Assembly (NCBI GenBank): GCA_024036415.1
Contig: JAMWET010001332.1
Coordinates: forward strand, 1-64,000
Direction of reading: 5' to 3'
DNA: 64,000 nucleotides
DNA from: Prochilodus magdalenae
Taxonomy: Eukaryota; Chordata; Actinopteri; Characiformes; Prochilodontidae
Shown: in pieces, positions 34,286-45,490 of the stretch
Layout of the letters: each line of letters begins with the position of its first letter
Position numbering within the stretch: position 1 is the stretch's first letter
The notes under the pieces: generated by a model
Seen by the model: only the letters and a program-made list of their open reading frames with translations
Database searches by the model: none
What the model was told of the DNA's origin: nothing
Translations under genes and position numbers: made by a program

Positions 34286-34447
34286 TTACAGAGAAAAGCT
34301 GGGTAGTTCTGTCCTTAGCTCTCAGCTCAAATCCTACCAGTCTGAGAGAACTGGACCTTGGTTAAAATGAACTGCAAAATTCAGGAATGAAGCTGCTTTC
34401 TGCTGGACTAATGAAAATACACATGATAAACTGGAGAAACTGGGGTG
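34286..34447 (+). pseudogene. Decayed LRR exon (type 2)
   Basis: Shows VLSLALSSNPTSLRELDLG, a TAA, then GMKLLSAGL and a frameshifted end. The GTGAGT donor survives. Confidence 0.7.
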
Positions 34448-34553
34448 AGTCTCTTATTTTTCACACACACTTGTTTTTTGTGTGTGTTTCTCTGATATTC
34501 TGTGTATGTGCAAAACTGTGTTTATAAATACTAATAAAAATATGCCAGTTTTT

Positions 34554-34713
34554 ACTGCAGTATTACAAACGATGGCTTTGCTGCTCTGGTTTCAGTTCTG
34601 ACATCAACTCCCCTCCACCTGATGAAGCTGAATCTGAACTCTAATATGCCAGGACAGTCAGGAGTGCTTTCTGATCTTCTGGAGGATCCGCATTGTAAAC
34701 TGGAGAAACTACA
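34554..34713 (+). pseudogene. Decayed LRR exon (type 1)
   Basis: Near full length: SITNDGFAALVSVL, a KLNLNSNMPGQSGV strand, a 12-bp loss replacing KLL, then [13 protein letters not shown] and GTGAGT. The repeat's conserved GC is changed to GF. Confidence 0.75.
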
Positions 34714-34857
34714 GTGAGTTACAGAATTACAGTCTCTGTACACATTTTAATCCAGGGCATTTACAAAATTAGAAATCACCATTTATTTTTCTGTTGACTT
34801 TATGTATGTTTGAGGCAGTGTTTCTGATAAGTATTTATTTCTCAGTCTGTTTGATTG

Positions 34858-35030
34858 CAGTTTCAAAGAAAAAGCTGTGCGGTTCTGTCTACAGCTGAGT
34901 CTAAACTCATCAAATCTGAGAGAACTAAACCTTAGTAAAAATAACCTACAGTATTTGAGCAGGATTCAGGAGTGGAGCTGCTCATTGCTGGTTTGGGGAA
35001 CTAACACCCTGAACTGGGCACTCTGGTGGT
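34858..35030 (+). pseudogene. Decayed LRR exon (type 2)
   Basis: Acceptor-like TTTCTCAG at 34844, then KSCAVLSTAESKLI-type sequence in two frames, RELNLSKNNLQ and a disrupted end. No donor is recognised. Confidence 0.6.
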
Positions 35031-35399
35031 AAAATCATTTGGTAAACAGACACACACACAAACACAAACACACATACACACACTTGCATGGACAGATTCT
35101 TCCATTAACAGCTAACACTAAAACTTATACATGTGTTTATTTGGAGGAAAGCTGACCATCTGGTAAAACCAGACAAAGACACATTCTTTTTGTACATTAA
35201 GGGTGTGGTGAAACGGTGTAGTGCACTGCGATCGCCTTGAAATAAACTACTCCAAAATCTCCAGCCTACAGTCTCCTGATTTTACCTTTCTGTGCAAGCA
35301 AGAAAAGAAACAACAACACATACATATAATTGTTTTCGGATTTGACATACAAAATGTCCTACTTCCCATGCAGAAAGCAATGTGTTACCTGGAGTCAAG
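35031..35399. other. Intergenic, nothing recognised
   Basis: A short CA-rich stretch and no supported gene. Confidence 0.4.
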
Positions 35400-35766
35400 A
35401 GTCTAATGCAATAATAATATGAATATCATGCTTCTTAAGTACATCATCAACTCTGTTGCAAACAGAGCAATTGGCAAAAGAAAAAAGACGAAGTCAAAAA
35501 CAAGCAGAAAAACCAGTAATAGTAAGACAAACACAATAAGAAATGCTTGGTACGGACTGTAAACAGAGACAATACTTCGCAACAAGAGTAAAGCACAACA
35601 CAGTACAAATAGGAAGTCTAAAATCAGTTCCAATCAGTATTCAGGCAAGGCTGATCTGTAATAGGCTGATAGTTGGGCATGGACTGTCACGTGACTGCTA
35701 GGTGGATCTTGGGAAATGGAGTCTGTGGGGTTGTTTACCCATGATGGACTAGACGGAAGTGTTACA
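35400..35766 (-). mobile_element. Solo LTR related to the Gypsy family
   Basis: On minus it starts TGTAACACTTCCG and shares with 42935-43410 the AATGCTTGGTA block, the ACAATACTTCGC block and the GGGAAATGGAGTC block in the same order. The left end is approximate. Confidence 0.5.
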
Positions 35767-36749
35767 GGCCTTGGCCTTACTTAAATTAATATTTTCATGC
35801 AGCGTTCTGTATTGAATTTAAAAATCAATTTGTATTTTAACTATATTACTGGTACTTTTACTTTAGTGTACTTGTGTATTAGCGCTGAAATAAAGCAGTA
35901 AAAGAACACATTTTTGCTGACTATATTTTTAAATTAATGCGTTTATTAATCTTACAAAGAGCAGTTTCAGTAATATTATTAGTCCCAGCTCTGAAATCTG
36001 TATGGACAGTCATTTAAGGACAGGAAGCCAGGAACCCAATTTATGAAGGTTCTTTCAAATGTTTTTCCCATGAAAGGTAAATTTAAAATAGATTACTTCC
36101 AATACAAGTGGGTGATTTAAAATGGCTCACTGTTTTGAGTCTAATTTCATTATTAATAGAACAAACATTTTAACTATTTTGCATGGTTATGGAGAGGCTC
36201 ATTGGTGAACACAGGTATAGTAATGGTTGTAAAAAAAAAAGGACTTCTTCATGATATTGATTCAAGGGTTATATTTGTAGGTGAACTTTTGAGATGCTAT
36301 TGTTAATGTTACTGTTAAAGATGCTGGAGAAGAAGGATAATCTAGTGTTGCATATATTGTAATTACACTGTATATATTTAAAGATTTCTTTGTGGAGCTT
36401 GGTTTTATGTCATCTGGATTCAGCCTTCCAACATTCTCAATTTTGAAGTTATAATACTGTAGCATTCTGTCATTGTGCCTTATGTTAGCATAATACTGTT
36501 AATAATAATGATAATAATAAGTGGTGCAATCTTGTCTGTAACACCATCAATGAGTGAAGCCACCTTTCCCGTGGTTGAGAAGCTTATATTAAACTCTGTA
36601 CACATTTTGATCCAGGGGATTTGATATTATTTTGATAATTATTTTGATATTTGATATATTTGATATTATTTTGTCTTTATTTTTCTGCTGAATTCATGTA
36701 TGTTTGAGATGACGTGCTGATTAGATGTTTCTGATCAATATTTTTCTCT
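35767..36749. other. Intergenic, nothing recognised
   Basis: AT-rich, without a supported gene. A short ATTTTGATATTTGAT repetition lies near 36625-36665. Confidence 0.4.
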
Positions 36750-36886
36750 CAGGTTATATACTTTCTGTGCAATTCTATCTACAGTTTTCAGTCTAAAGTT
36801 CCCAAATCTGAGAGAACTGGACCTTAGTACAAATAACCTACAGGATTCAGGAATGCTTATTGTTGGTTTGAGGAATTTACCTACTT
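36750..36886 (+). pseudogene. Decayed LRR exon (type 2)
   Basis: After TTTTTCTCTCAG: sequence matching LSTVFSLKFPNLRELDLST, NNLQDSG, then a shortened LL-V end without the HCKLEKL motif. Confidence 0.6.
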
Positions 36887-36944
36887 AAATGGACACACGC
36901 ACGTTGATGACAATATTTCTGATGGGTAATCGTTTTTTCTCTCA

Positions 36945-37060
36945 GTTCTGTCTTGCTTTCAGCTCAAATTTAGTCTAAGAAAATTGGACCTTGGTTACCA
37001 TGAATTACATTGCTTTTTGCTGGGCTGGAGAATCCACATTGTAAACTGGAGAAACTGGGG
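36945..37060 (+). pseudogene. Decayed LRR exon (type 2, truncated)
   Basis: Starts in the middle of the repeat (LRKLDLGYHEL) and keeps LLLGWRIHIVNWRN in the shifted frame, corresponding to [19 protein letters not shown] donor remains. Confidence 0.6.
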
Positions 37061-37187
37061 TGAGGTCCTCATTTTCATGAACACCATTTGTTTTTCTGTG
37101 TGTGTTTCTCTGGTGGTTTGTTAATCTTCTGTGTTTGTTCGTGGTGGTGTTCACCAATGTTAATAAAGATGTGACAGTCTTTTCTTT

Positions 37188-37363
37188 TTACTACCTGTAT
37201 TACTGTAGTAATAAGAAGAAGGCCTTGCTGCTCTGGTTTCAGATCTGGTCAAACCTCTCATACTTGAATGAGCTAAACCTAAATTCCAATAAACTGTAGG
37301 ATTCAGGTGTGATGCTGCTCCCTGAACTTCTAGGGGATCCATGCTGTAAATTGGAGACAGTGA
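37188..37363 (+). pseudogene. Decayed LRR exon (type 1)
   Basis: About 175 bp: a disrupted start, then KKALLLWFQIWSNLSYLNELN-like sequence, a stop after NSNKL, and MLLPELLGDPCCKLET before GTGAGT. It is the last recognisable repeat of the plus-strand LRR graveyard. Confidence 0.65.
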
Positions 37364-38129
37364 GTTACTTTTATCAGCAAACTAACACATGACAGATGTT
37401 ATTGACATGTAGAATGTAGACGTAGAATAGTATAAAACTGGGTATTTCACTGATATTTAGCTATTCTCTGATATCCAGTTGTACAACACATTTGTAGACA
37501 AGCAGATTGCTTGTGTGAGGTAATCAGCTGTCTGTATGAGGAGTATTCTTTAAAAGTTTAACACAGATCATTTAAGGTTGTATTGTCTTGGGTCTTCAGT
37601 GAGGTATGATGAATGTTTTCTCTTGTTCTCATATTTGTTATGTTTTATAAATTCTGCAACTTTGTAGTGTGTGTGTTTTGTCTTTACTTCATCTGCTCTT
37701 TCAGATGTAGTGTAGAATTGAACTCACAGAAAAAAAGTTTAATGCTTTTATAGTTTAATGTTTTATTAATTTGACTCTGAACTGTGTACTCAAAATAATG
37801 AATAAGGGAGATCCTGAATAACAAATTACATCACCAGATTTACTAATTTTACACCTCTAGTGCACTGTTTCTCAAACCCCTCATGTCTGGTGAAAAGATG
37901 GAAGTAATTAACACTGGAGCCACATCTATACCAAAATTTTGTGACATAGATACATATGGATATATGACAGATCAGAGAGGCTTTTATTTCAGTATGTAAA
38001 TATAAAATCTGTGATTTGTATCATATAATTTTATAATGAAAATGCCTCATTTGTCAGAAACTGCCTTTGAGTCATGATGTTTAAATCCTAGAGATCACTC
38101 CCTCCCTACTAAAATGGCACACAGGGTTT
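37364..38129. other. Intergenic, nothing recognised
   Basis: AT-rich sequence between the decayed LRR exons and the Gypsy element. The first part resembles post-LRR intron sequence (for example TGTGTGAGGTAATCAGC). Confidence 0.4.
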
Positions 38130-38324
38130 TGATGCAAATAAACTTAAACTTGTAAGTTACATACCAATATACAGCATTTATGTGCTGGACAATATTCAGG
38201 AGTCAGAGAACGAGGCAACAGGGTGTGATTGGGTAAGGATGAAAACGTGACATCATCAGGTGTTGGGTTATGGGAAATGGAGTGCGGGAGGTCGGAGGTG
38301 AGAGGAGAATCAGCAGGCATGACA
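38130..38324 (-). repeat. 3' LTR of the Gypsy element (truncated)
   Basis: Begins TGTCATGCCTGCTG on minus at 38324 and matches the first 150 or so bases of the 5' LTR (43410 downward), then diverges. A G-rich tract (CCTTGGGGGGGTAC on minus) precedes it, which fits the plus-strand primer of an LTR element. Confidence 0.8.
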
Positions 38325-38329
38325 GTACC

Positions 38330-38560
38330 CCCCCAAGGAGTTCGAGACAGGCAGAAGGCAAGGGCAACCATGATGAGCACCTCCACCACAACCAGTCCCA
38401 TTGAGGAGCAAGCTCCTGGACCTGTCACGGCACGAATGGGAACCCTCCTTGTGGGACAATCCCATTGACGACCAACAGACAGGCTCAATGACAACCGCCT
38501 GGACAAACCTCTTCGGCATCCAGCGGACAGGCTTAAGGACAACTTCCTGGACAAATCTCT
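38330..38560 (-). repeat. Degenerate repeats between chromodomain and 3' LTR
   Basis: Two to three imperfect units of about 58 bp (a CAGYGGACRGGCT core near 38468, 38522 and 38568) make a Ser/Leu-rich frame on minus. They are probably the 3' non-coding end of the retroelement, as they lie directly before its LTR. Confidence 0.5.
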
Positions 38561-38990
38561 TTAGCGTCCAGTGGACGGGCTCCAGGACAACCGCCTCAGA
38601 CAGCCCCTAGGATGAGGAGCAGGACAGTGGTGGAATTCCTCTACTAGAGCAGGATCCAGAACATATGCTGATGATACCCAGCTCCTCTCCTCATGTCCAT
38701 AGCCTTCCCAGTCCACAAGATACTGGAGGGTCCCACCTCTCCTTCTGTAGTCCAGTAGCCGACATACAGCATACACAGAAGTGCCCTTGACATCGACTGG
38801 TGTGGGAGACGTGGAAGGATGAACATACACGGTACTGTGGGGGAACTCAAGCTTGTAAATAACATCATCAACTTTACTGATGATTTTGAAAGGGCCAATG
38901 AATTTGGGGAACAATGTCCTACATCCCTGAGAAAACCTGACGTCCCTGGTAGGCAACCATACTCAGTCACCAGGAACGTAGGAGGGGGTG
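38561..38990 (-). pseudogene. Gypsy integrase C-terminus and chromodomain
   Basis: Minus-strand frame with FIGPFKIISKVDDVIYKLE (GPF/Y-like module), then chromodomain-type YAVCRLLDYRRRGGTLQYLV, DWEGYGHEERSWV and LDPALVEEFH. The chromodomain retains its aromatic Tyr and Trp positions. Upstream it is frameshifted from the catalytic core. Confidence 0.85.
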
Positions 38991-39059
38991 TCACAGCGAT
39001 GCTTATCGGCCTGGTGCTTATTGCGCTCTAAAACTGTTTCAATGCGTTGGTGGGTCTCC

Positions 39060-39600
39060 TCCCAAGCCTCCTTACTCCTCTTCATCCAGTGTTCTAAGGA
39101 GGGGACATCTCATTATTGAAACCACAGCATTAGAGGAGGCTGATAACCACGCATGCATTAAAATGAAATGACAGATGTTACTGAACTGATAAGTGAATTT
39201 TGTGCAATTTCTGCCCAGGGTATGTAGACCAGTGATGTTGATTGTTTGGCAATAAGCTCTTAGGAATTTACTAAGTTCTTGATTTACATTCTCACACTGA
39301 CCATTGGATTGAGGATGATTGCCAGAGGTAAGACTTACAGAGATACTCAGCCTCGCCATTAATGCAGTCCACACTTGAGAGGTGAACTGAGTACCTCTGT
39401 CTGACACAATGTCTTTGGGTATACCGAAAAAATGGAAAACATAATTTAACAGGGTCTCAGCTGTTTGGGATGCAGTTGGTAACTGTGGGAACAGCATAAA
39501 CCTGACACTTTGATAAAACCTATCAACCACTGTGAGTATCACTTTTTTACATTGTGAATTAGGCAGATCTGTGACAAAATCGACTGCAAAAAGGCATCAA
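39060..39600 (-). pseudogene. Gypsy integrase catalytic core
   Basis: Contains [60 protein letters not shown]. The second Asp (SDRGTQF) and the Glu of the DDE triad are visible. The first lies at TVVDRF. An insertion or frame change follows near 39230. Confidence 0.85.
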
Positions 39601-40300
39601 TTTGCCAGCAGGAAGGGTACGGGGAGTTTTGCATTGAGAGCATACAGAGCATGATGAAACAAAGCGGTGAACATCTGAGGACATGCTCTCCCAACAATAC
39701 TTGCCAGAACTGTTCTGGTCTCCCCAGGATGTCCAGATGTGAGCGATGAATGAGCCCAGGTGATTAATCTATCTCTGAGATGAGTAGGGACATAAATTTT
39801 ATCAGATGGACAACTTTCCAGAGGCAAACTGACAGAATTGTTTTGGTCTATCTCATCGTCTATCTCCCACGGAACAGGAGCTACAACAACCTTGGGAGCC
39901 AGAATGGGTTCAGGATTGGGGAAAGCAGTGTCCTCAGAGTCATATATATATATATGGGATAGTGAGTCTGCTTTAGTTTTACAGGATCCTGAACAGTAAG
40001 TGATTTTTAAATTAAAACAGGAAAAGAATAAAGACCAACGGGCTTGGCAAGAATTGAGGCGTTTAGCGGAACGTAAATATTCAAGATCTTTGTGATCGGT
40101 TAACACTAAGAAAGGATGTTGGGCACCCTCTAGCCAATGACGCCACTCCTTCAAAGCAAGCTTTATGGCCAGAAGTTCCTGATCCCTGATCCCATAGTTA
40201 CATTTTGATAATTGGCTTAATTTATGTGAAAAGAACGCAATGGGGTGAAGTTTTTTGGGGGGCCATGCTGTTGTCTGTCCCCATCTACAGGTTGGCTGCC
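39600..40300 (-). pseudogene. Gypsy RNase H and integrase zinc-finger region
   Basis: Long minus frame of 236 codons: LHPIAFFSHKLS, YGIRDQELLAIKLALKEWRH, LEGAQHPFLVLTDHKDLEYL (RNase H, with catalytic D in TDHKDLE), RLNSCQARWSLFFSCF, KTKADSLSH, then WAHSSLTSGHPGETRT of the integrase H2C2 finger. A (TA)n run at 39942-39957 sits in the linker. Confidence 0.88.
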
Positions 40301-41043
40301 ACGTCAATCATTGTTGGAAGTCCTCCAAGTACTTCCAAGTTCTGACGGCCAATCGGGAAACTTTTTCTTCCCACATGAGAGGAGGGGCTTGTGTTTTAAA
40401 AAAAAGACCGGAGATTGAGTTTAGGAGGAGGCTGGGGATGATTTGTCTGCTGTTGTGTTGCTGACTAGTGAGTGTGTTAAGGAACTGAGGCAGTTGCGCT
40501 TCATGTTGTTGTTACACTTTTGTTAGTAGTCTCATGCCAGGTCAGCTGCGGTTTTGTTAGTTTTCCCACTGCCTCCTATAGCAAACGTATAGGCACCTAG
40601 CCCTAGCCACTTTCTGTATCAGCTGGGTTTTGATTAATTCATGTTGTCTTTGTCAGTTCGGGTTGTGTTTTTGGACTGCGTGGATAAGGGGTTTCTGGAC
40701 AGGTAAGACGAGCGCTCATACATCTCCACAATGCGTTGTAATTGATTGTATAGATACATTAGGTAAGGGGCGGGCGCCAGCCTCTGTATTTTTTTATTGG
40801 TGTAGTTAGGAGAGAGGAGGTAATTAAACTTAATTAATTAATTAAATTAAACTAAGCTAGGTCAGTTTTTCTTATTTATTTCTTTCTTTGCCACTGTCCA
40901 TGTTCAGATTCCGCCTTTTAGCACGAAGCCATTTGTCACTTTACATATCTGTATATGAATTTTGGAGAGCATAAAAAACCCAAGCAAATCTGTATATGGT
41001 GTTGTGTAGTTTTCTGTGTCATTTTTTGTGACGTAATTAATTA
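40300..41043. mobile_element. Unidentified sequence replacing the Gypsy RT core
   Basis: About 740 bp with no Gypsy coding signal lies between the RNase H frame and the RT fragment, which breaks off in QALIN at AATTAATTAATTA. The catalytic YxDD part of RT is absent. An ATTAATTAATTA-rich junction and a second such run near 40824 suggest a non-autonomous insertion combined with a deletion. Family unknown. Confidence 0.5.
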
Positions 41044-41560
41044 ATTAATGCTTGAAAAATGGATGGATCATTTCGCAATCCGAAGCCCATAACTTTGTAC
41101 TCATAATGCCCACTAGTGGTCAGAAAGTCTTCCACTCGTCTCCCTTGTGAACCCTGACCAAATTAAAAGTGCTACGGAGATCCAATTTAGAGAATGTTGT
41201 GGTGCCTCTAAGCTGTTCGAGGGCGACAGAAACCAATGGTAGGGCATAAGCGTAGGGTTTGGTGATGGCATTGAGACCTCTGTAATCTATGCATGGCCTG
41301 AGACCACCATCTTTCTTTTTATCAAAAAAGAAGCTGGCAGCCACAGGTGACGTGGACAGCCAGATACAACCCTGTGACAAAGCTTCCTGTATATACTCCT
41401 CCATTGCGGCCTCTTCCACTTGTGTGAGTGGGTAAGCACAGGATTTAGGAGGTATTTCATTATTAATGAAGTCAATAGCACAGTTATAGTCTTTGTGAGG
41501 AGGTAGTTTGGTGGCGTTAGTCTTTTTAAAAACTTCCACTAGGTCAGAGTACTGGGGGGG
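41043..41560 (-). pseudogene. Gypsy reverse transcriptase, N-terminal part
   Basis: Minus-strand: [62 protein letters not shown], then after a frameshift near 41130 [24 protein letters not shown] carries the first catalytic Asp. The second motif (YxDD) is lost at the 41043 break. Confidence 0.87.
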
Positions 41561-41602
41561 AGGGGGGAGAAATACATACAGGATTCTGTACCTTTGGCAT
41601 AT

Positions 41603-41890
41603 TCAGAAGAGTCCAACACACAAAAACATTAATTTCTCAGAGTGTAGAGAACTAACGTCCACTCTGACTGGTTGAGTGGTTTGGAGGATGACACCTTGGC
41701 CCACAGGATCACCATCTACCCCAGACAAACTCAGAGGTGAGTCCAGGCAGATGACAGGAATCTGGAGTTGAGAAGCATTCCAGGCCTGAATAATATTCAC
41801 CTCGGCTCCAGAGTCAATCAGGGCTGCAAACACATGCAAAGAACCTAGACAATGTAAGACGACTGGTACCAATAAAGATTTAGAGATCAT
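41603..41890 (-). pseudogene. Gypsy aspartic protease
   Basis: Minus frame of 95 codons with ALIDSGAEVNII, the DSG active-site motif of retropepsins, followed by the QIPVICLDSPLSLSGVDG region. It cleaves Gag-Pol in a live element. Neighbouring frames are separated by stops. Confidence 0.8.
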
Positions 41891-41899
41891 ACCCAGAGT

Positions 41900-42898
41900 G
41901 GGCTACTCACAACTTTCTGTCTCATGCATGATGCCTGCAATCTTTGTGGATGAGCCGAGCAATCCGTAACAAATGACCCATAGTGCCGCAATATAAACAA
42001 AGTCCGCCATGAAGTCGACAAAGCCTACACGAAGAATCAACTTGCATCGATTACTCAGGACTCGGTTCATACGTCGACTCTGGGAGTGGGATGTACTCAA
42101 GATGTTGTCATGGGAATATTTGGGGCTGACTGGGATGTGCAGACAAGAGAGGTCCGATGGGGAACAGAAAACCCACACTTCAACTGGTCCAACCGAATGG
42201 AAAGAGCTATTAGTTCGTCCAAGGATAAGACATCATCTTTGCAAGCCAATTCTTTCAGGATATCAGGATTGAGCCGGCTGCGGAAAGTGGTTAGCAATGT
42301 GGGCTCATTCTACCACTACCAGCGGCCATGGTACAAAATTCTAGTGAATATTTGGCTACAGAAAAATTTCCTTGATGCAGACGATGTAATAGCTCACCAT
42401 AGGATTTACCATCATGGGGGTGATCAAACACGGACTTGAACTCAGAAATGAAATGATCTTATGTATCATTCTCATAGACAGCCCAAACCGCAGTGGCCCA
42501 ATCCAACGGCATACCAGATAAATGTGAAACGACTAAAGACACACAGGCCTTATCAGTACTAGGTGGAGAATTAGCAAAGCAAATGGAACATTGTAACAAG
42601 AAACCATGACGTTGATTAGGGGAGCCATAAAACGTATCTAGTTTGCTAACTGGAAATGAATTGGAGGAGCGACTAATGCATGATCAGTAGTAGATGTACT
42701 TACTGAGGGCTGGGCTATCTGAGAGGAGATGCTTTCAAGCATTGCAAGAATTTGAGTTAGATGAGATTGTTGTTCTGTTTGTTGCCGTGCCAGATTACCA
42801 ACATAGCTACTCGGGGCTTCCAGCAGCTGCCCATGTTGACCAAGAAGCTGATCCTGAGTGCTAAGAGCCTGAAAAAAGTCTTTTAGTTTAGCCATCAC
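41900..42898 (-). pseudogene. Gypsy gag
   Basis: Starts at MAKLKDFFQALSTQDQLLGQ (42898), later RSRLNPDILKELACKDD and SLDELIALSIRLDQLK (capsid end), then a zinc-knuckle-like CLYCGTMGH near 41980 in which the last Cys is lost. Multiple frameshifts. The capsid segment is also present in the second Gypsy remnant at 57000-57170. Confidence 0.8.
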
Positions 42899-42934
42899 TA
42901 CTTCTTTTGGCTAAGTGTTTCTGCGACGATGGAC

Positions 42935-43410
42935 AAACAGATTGTGATGCGCACTGAATTAAAAGCAACGCACAGTTTATTAAACAGGAATGTACTAAAC
43001 ACAGCAACAACAAGAACAAGGAGATACAACCAAGGGGTAAACTGAGCCAGAGTCAATAAACAAGCAAGGATCAAACCAAGCAGGCAATCAGACCAAGCAG
43101 AGGTACCAAAGGGAGAGCCAAAATAAGTCAAGAGAAGCAAAATAAAGTCAAAGCCAGAGAAACACAAGATCAAACAGAGAGAGAATGCTTGGTATGCTGC
43201 AGAGTGGCAATACTTTGCAATGAGCCAGCGTGAGTGAGAAGTATTTAAACAAACAGACTTGAATGTCAGGTGACTAATCAATATTCAGGAGACCGAGAAT
43301 GAGGCAACGGTGTGTGATTGGGTAAGTATGAACATGTGACATCAGGTGGTGGGTTATGGGAAATCGAGTCCGGGAGATCAGAGGTGAGAGGAGAACCAGC
43401 AGGCATGACA
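42935..43410 (-). repeat. 5' LTR of the Gypsy element
   Basis: About 470 bp, from TGTCATGCCTGCTGG at 43410 on minus. Contains AATAAAC near 42980 for polyadenylation. Its 3' end before gag is not exactly placed; I could not recognise a primer-binding site. Confidence 0.72.
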
Positions 43411-43949
43411 ATTTTAAGTATCTGTTTTATCATGTCATATTTTACTGTCATAGACAGATCTAGGCAGTGATAAAGTCTCAGGAACCCATGTACAGTAGAT
43501 TCTCAGAAACAACTCTGTAATTAGAACATTCATTAAATGTGAGTATAATATCTAATATTATGTGCTGAATGGTTTATATTATTTGTGTAATTGATTCTGT
43601 TTAATTCCTGTATTATGTAATTAAAGTAGACACAGAAAATGCTACAACAAGCCTTGATCACACTGCACTGCTGCCTCAGTACTTCCTCTGTGGAGATGGA
43701 GCTAAAGTCAGGGTACAGACGGTGCTGAAGTGATATGGGTCTGAAGAGAATGTATTCTTCACTATGTCAGAATTACACATTAACCAATAAACAGAGTTTA
43801 GAGTTGCTCTGAGTTCTAAGATGAAGTCTTTCTGTTAAGGTTACTACGTACTTCCAGGTTCCTGATTGATCATTTTTTTTCTCCCTGTGCTCATAGAATG
43901 ACAAAAAATACCCTCTTTGGAACTGAACAGAAGATTCGAAGGCAGGTTC
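43411..43949. other. Intergenic, nothing recognised
   Basis: No supported gene. Confidence 0.4.
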
Positions 43950-44140
43950 GAAGCAAAGCCTCCCACGTGTAAGACCAACTGAAACTGAGTGAGCCACCAA
44001 CACTGACAGAAGAAAGAAGTGCAAAACAGTAGAGGAGCAGACAGCTGAATTATGGCTGAGAAAAGCAACCTGCGGTGGGGATCAAACCTACCCACTGCTG
44101 GGTGGTAATTATGGTGGGTTACCGCTGTGCCACCACATAT
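43950..44140 (-). mobile_element. tRNA-derived SINE
   Basis: On minus from about 44136: GTGGTGGCACAGCGGTAACC (A-box-like), a D/anticodon region, then GGTAGGTTTGATCCCCACCG (B-box-like), the pol III promoter of a tRNA-type SINE head. It is followed by an unrelated tail. Not a functional tRNA: the acceptor stem is incomplete. Confidence 0.55.
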
Positions 44141-44369
44141 GAAATGGAAAAACATTTAATGTGCTTTCATTGGTAACACCAAAAAGCAGCTGGAAACTAA
44201 AAAGCATGTGGAAATAAATATGATTGGACTCTCAAACAAAGACTGAGCAATGCTGGAGTGGACCACAGCCCTTAGGTAGAGCCACCTAGAGCACAGGTGT
44301 ATTAAGTCTGCCTTGATTGCAAGTGCTCCTGCATACCCCTCCCAGTTGACCAGATACTAAACACTGCCA

Positions 44370-44425
44370 CCGACATTTACATTTACATTTAAGGGATTTA
44401 GCAGACGCGCTTATCCAGAACGGAC
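44370..44425. repeat. Dispersed fish repeat (TTTAGCAGACGCGCTTATCC type)
   Basis: ACATTTACATTT units followed by GGGATTTAGCAGACGCGCTT, a diverged form of a sequence common in teleost genomes. Likely a SINE or DNA-transposon fragment. Confidence 0.5.
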
Positions 44426-44589
44426 CCGTTGAACATCTGCACAGTGTAGGCAGGGTACCTATTAATGAGCTGGGGAGCAGGAGGGCCTGGAGCTGGAGCA
44501 ACAGGCTTCAGGTGTGACACGTAAAAATGGGGTTAATGCACATGGAGCGCAGAAGGAGTAGTCTAAATGTGGGCCCAGCTGTCTTATGC

Positions 44590-45490
44590 GGTCTGCAGCA
44601 TGTTTTTGATCTACAATAGCAGCCCTAATGGCAGTTCACGCTTTTTGCCATGCTCTGTGTCAGCATCACACAAGCTGTACTGCCAAAGGAACATCCATGT
44701 TAACCTCTTGGTCTGGAAACATGTGAGGGGGATACCCAAACTGACACTCACAGGGGGACATACCCAAGGAGGAGTGCCATAGGGTATTGTGGGCATATTC
44801 TGCGTAGATGAGGCGCTTGGTCCAGGAGGCAGGGTTAGATGAAGCCAAGCAGAGGAGGTTTGGTTAGCACAGGAGAAATTGAAAGATGGCATTTGAGCTA
44901 TAAGAATGCCTTCTGGGCTTCTTGTGTTCACTGAAATCCCCCTCAACCCTTTTTTGAGAGGGCTGTTAAAAAGGCAGCGTTCCTGGTAAAATTCCGGACA
45001 AATCTCTGAAAGAAATTAGCAAAACCCAGAAGGTGCTGCACAAGGCATACAGATGTGGGATGGGGCCTGTCCATAAATGCCTTAGTTTTTGCCAGATCCA
45101 TACTCAGCTAGCCCTGAGAGACAACGAAACCCTGAAGAACCCTCCTCACATGCTGTGTTCATCTACAGAGTGGCTGAAAATGAGAATGTCATCCAAGTTG
45201 ACAAATGTATAGTGGTCGAGGGTTCCCTGAGGACCTCATCAAACCGAAGGGCATTACAAGGTACTCATAAGGGCCCGATGAGTGATGAAAGCCATCTTTC
45301 TTTCCTCCCCTCTCTAATCCGTATGAGGTTGTAGGTGCTGCACAGGTCCAGTTTAGTGAATATGAATATGAATATGAATATGAAAGGCTGGGTTCATGAG
45401 GGATAGGGGTACTGGTCCTTGAAAGTGATTTTTTTGAGGCCTCGATAGTCTATACAAGGACGGAGACCCCCATCCTTTTTCCCTACAAAA
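44590..45490 (-). pseudogene. Second Gypsy pol fragment, internally deleted
   Basis: On minus the order is [19 protein letters not shown] (about 45480), a KLDL region, VNLDDILIFSHSVDEH (about 45190, the YVDD-like catalytic box changed to LDD), FANFFQRFVRNFTRNAAFLT (about 45000), then a jump to integrase RLIYAEYAHNTLWHSSLGMS (about 44810-44750). RNase H and most of integrase are missing. Many frameshifts. Confidence 0.78.
45358..45383. repeat. (GAATAT)n microsatellite inside the Gypsy RT
   Basis: About four GAATAT units interrupt the fragment between the KLDL and DYRG motifs. Confidence 0.85.

Larger units (their letters stand above)
38130..43410 (-). mobile_element. Ty3/Gypsy chromovirus-type LTR retrotransposon, degenerate
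   Basis: A whole but broken element on the minus strand: 5' LTR (43410 down to about 42935), gag (from 42898), protease, reverse transcriptase, an unrelated stretch (40300-41043), RNase H, integrase, chromodomain, polypurine tract (about 38325-38337) and a shortened 3' LTR (from 38324). Both LTRs start TGTCATGCCTGCTG. Gag-pol is split by many stops and frameshifts. Chromodomain integrases tend to target chromatin marks. Confidence 0.88.

Noticed and set aside
43844..44155. 103-codon minus frame and a tRNA-like sequence
   Set aside because: The region is a SINE head with A and B box-like motifs; the tRNA fold is incomplete and the frame has no motif.
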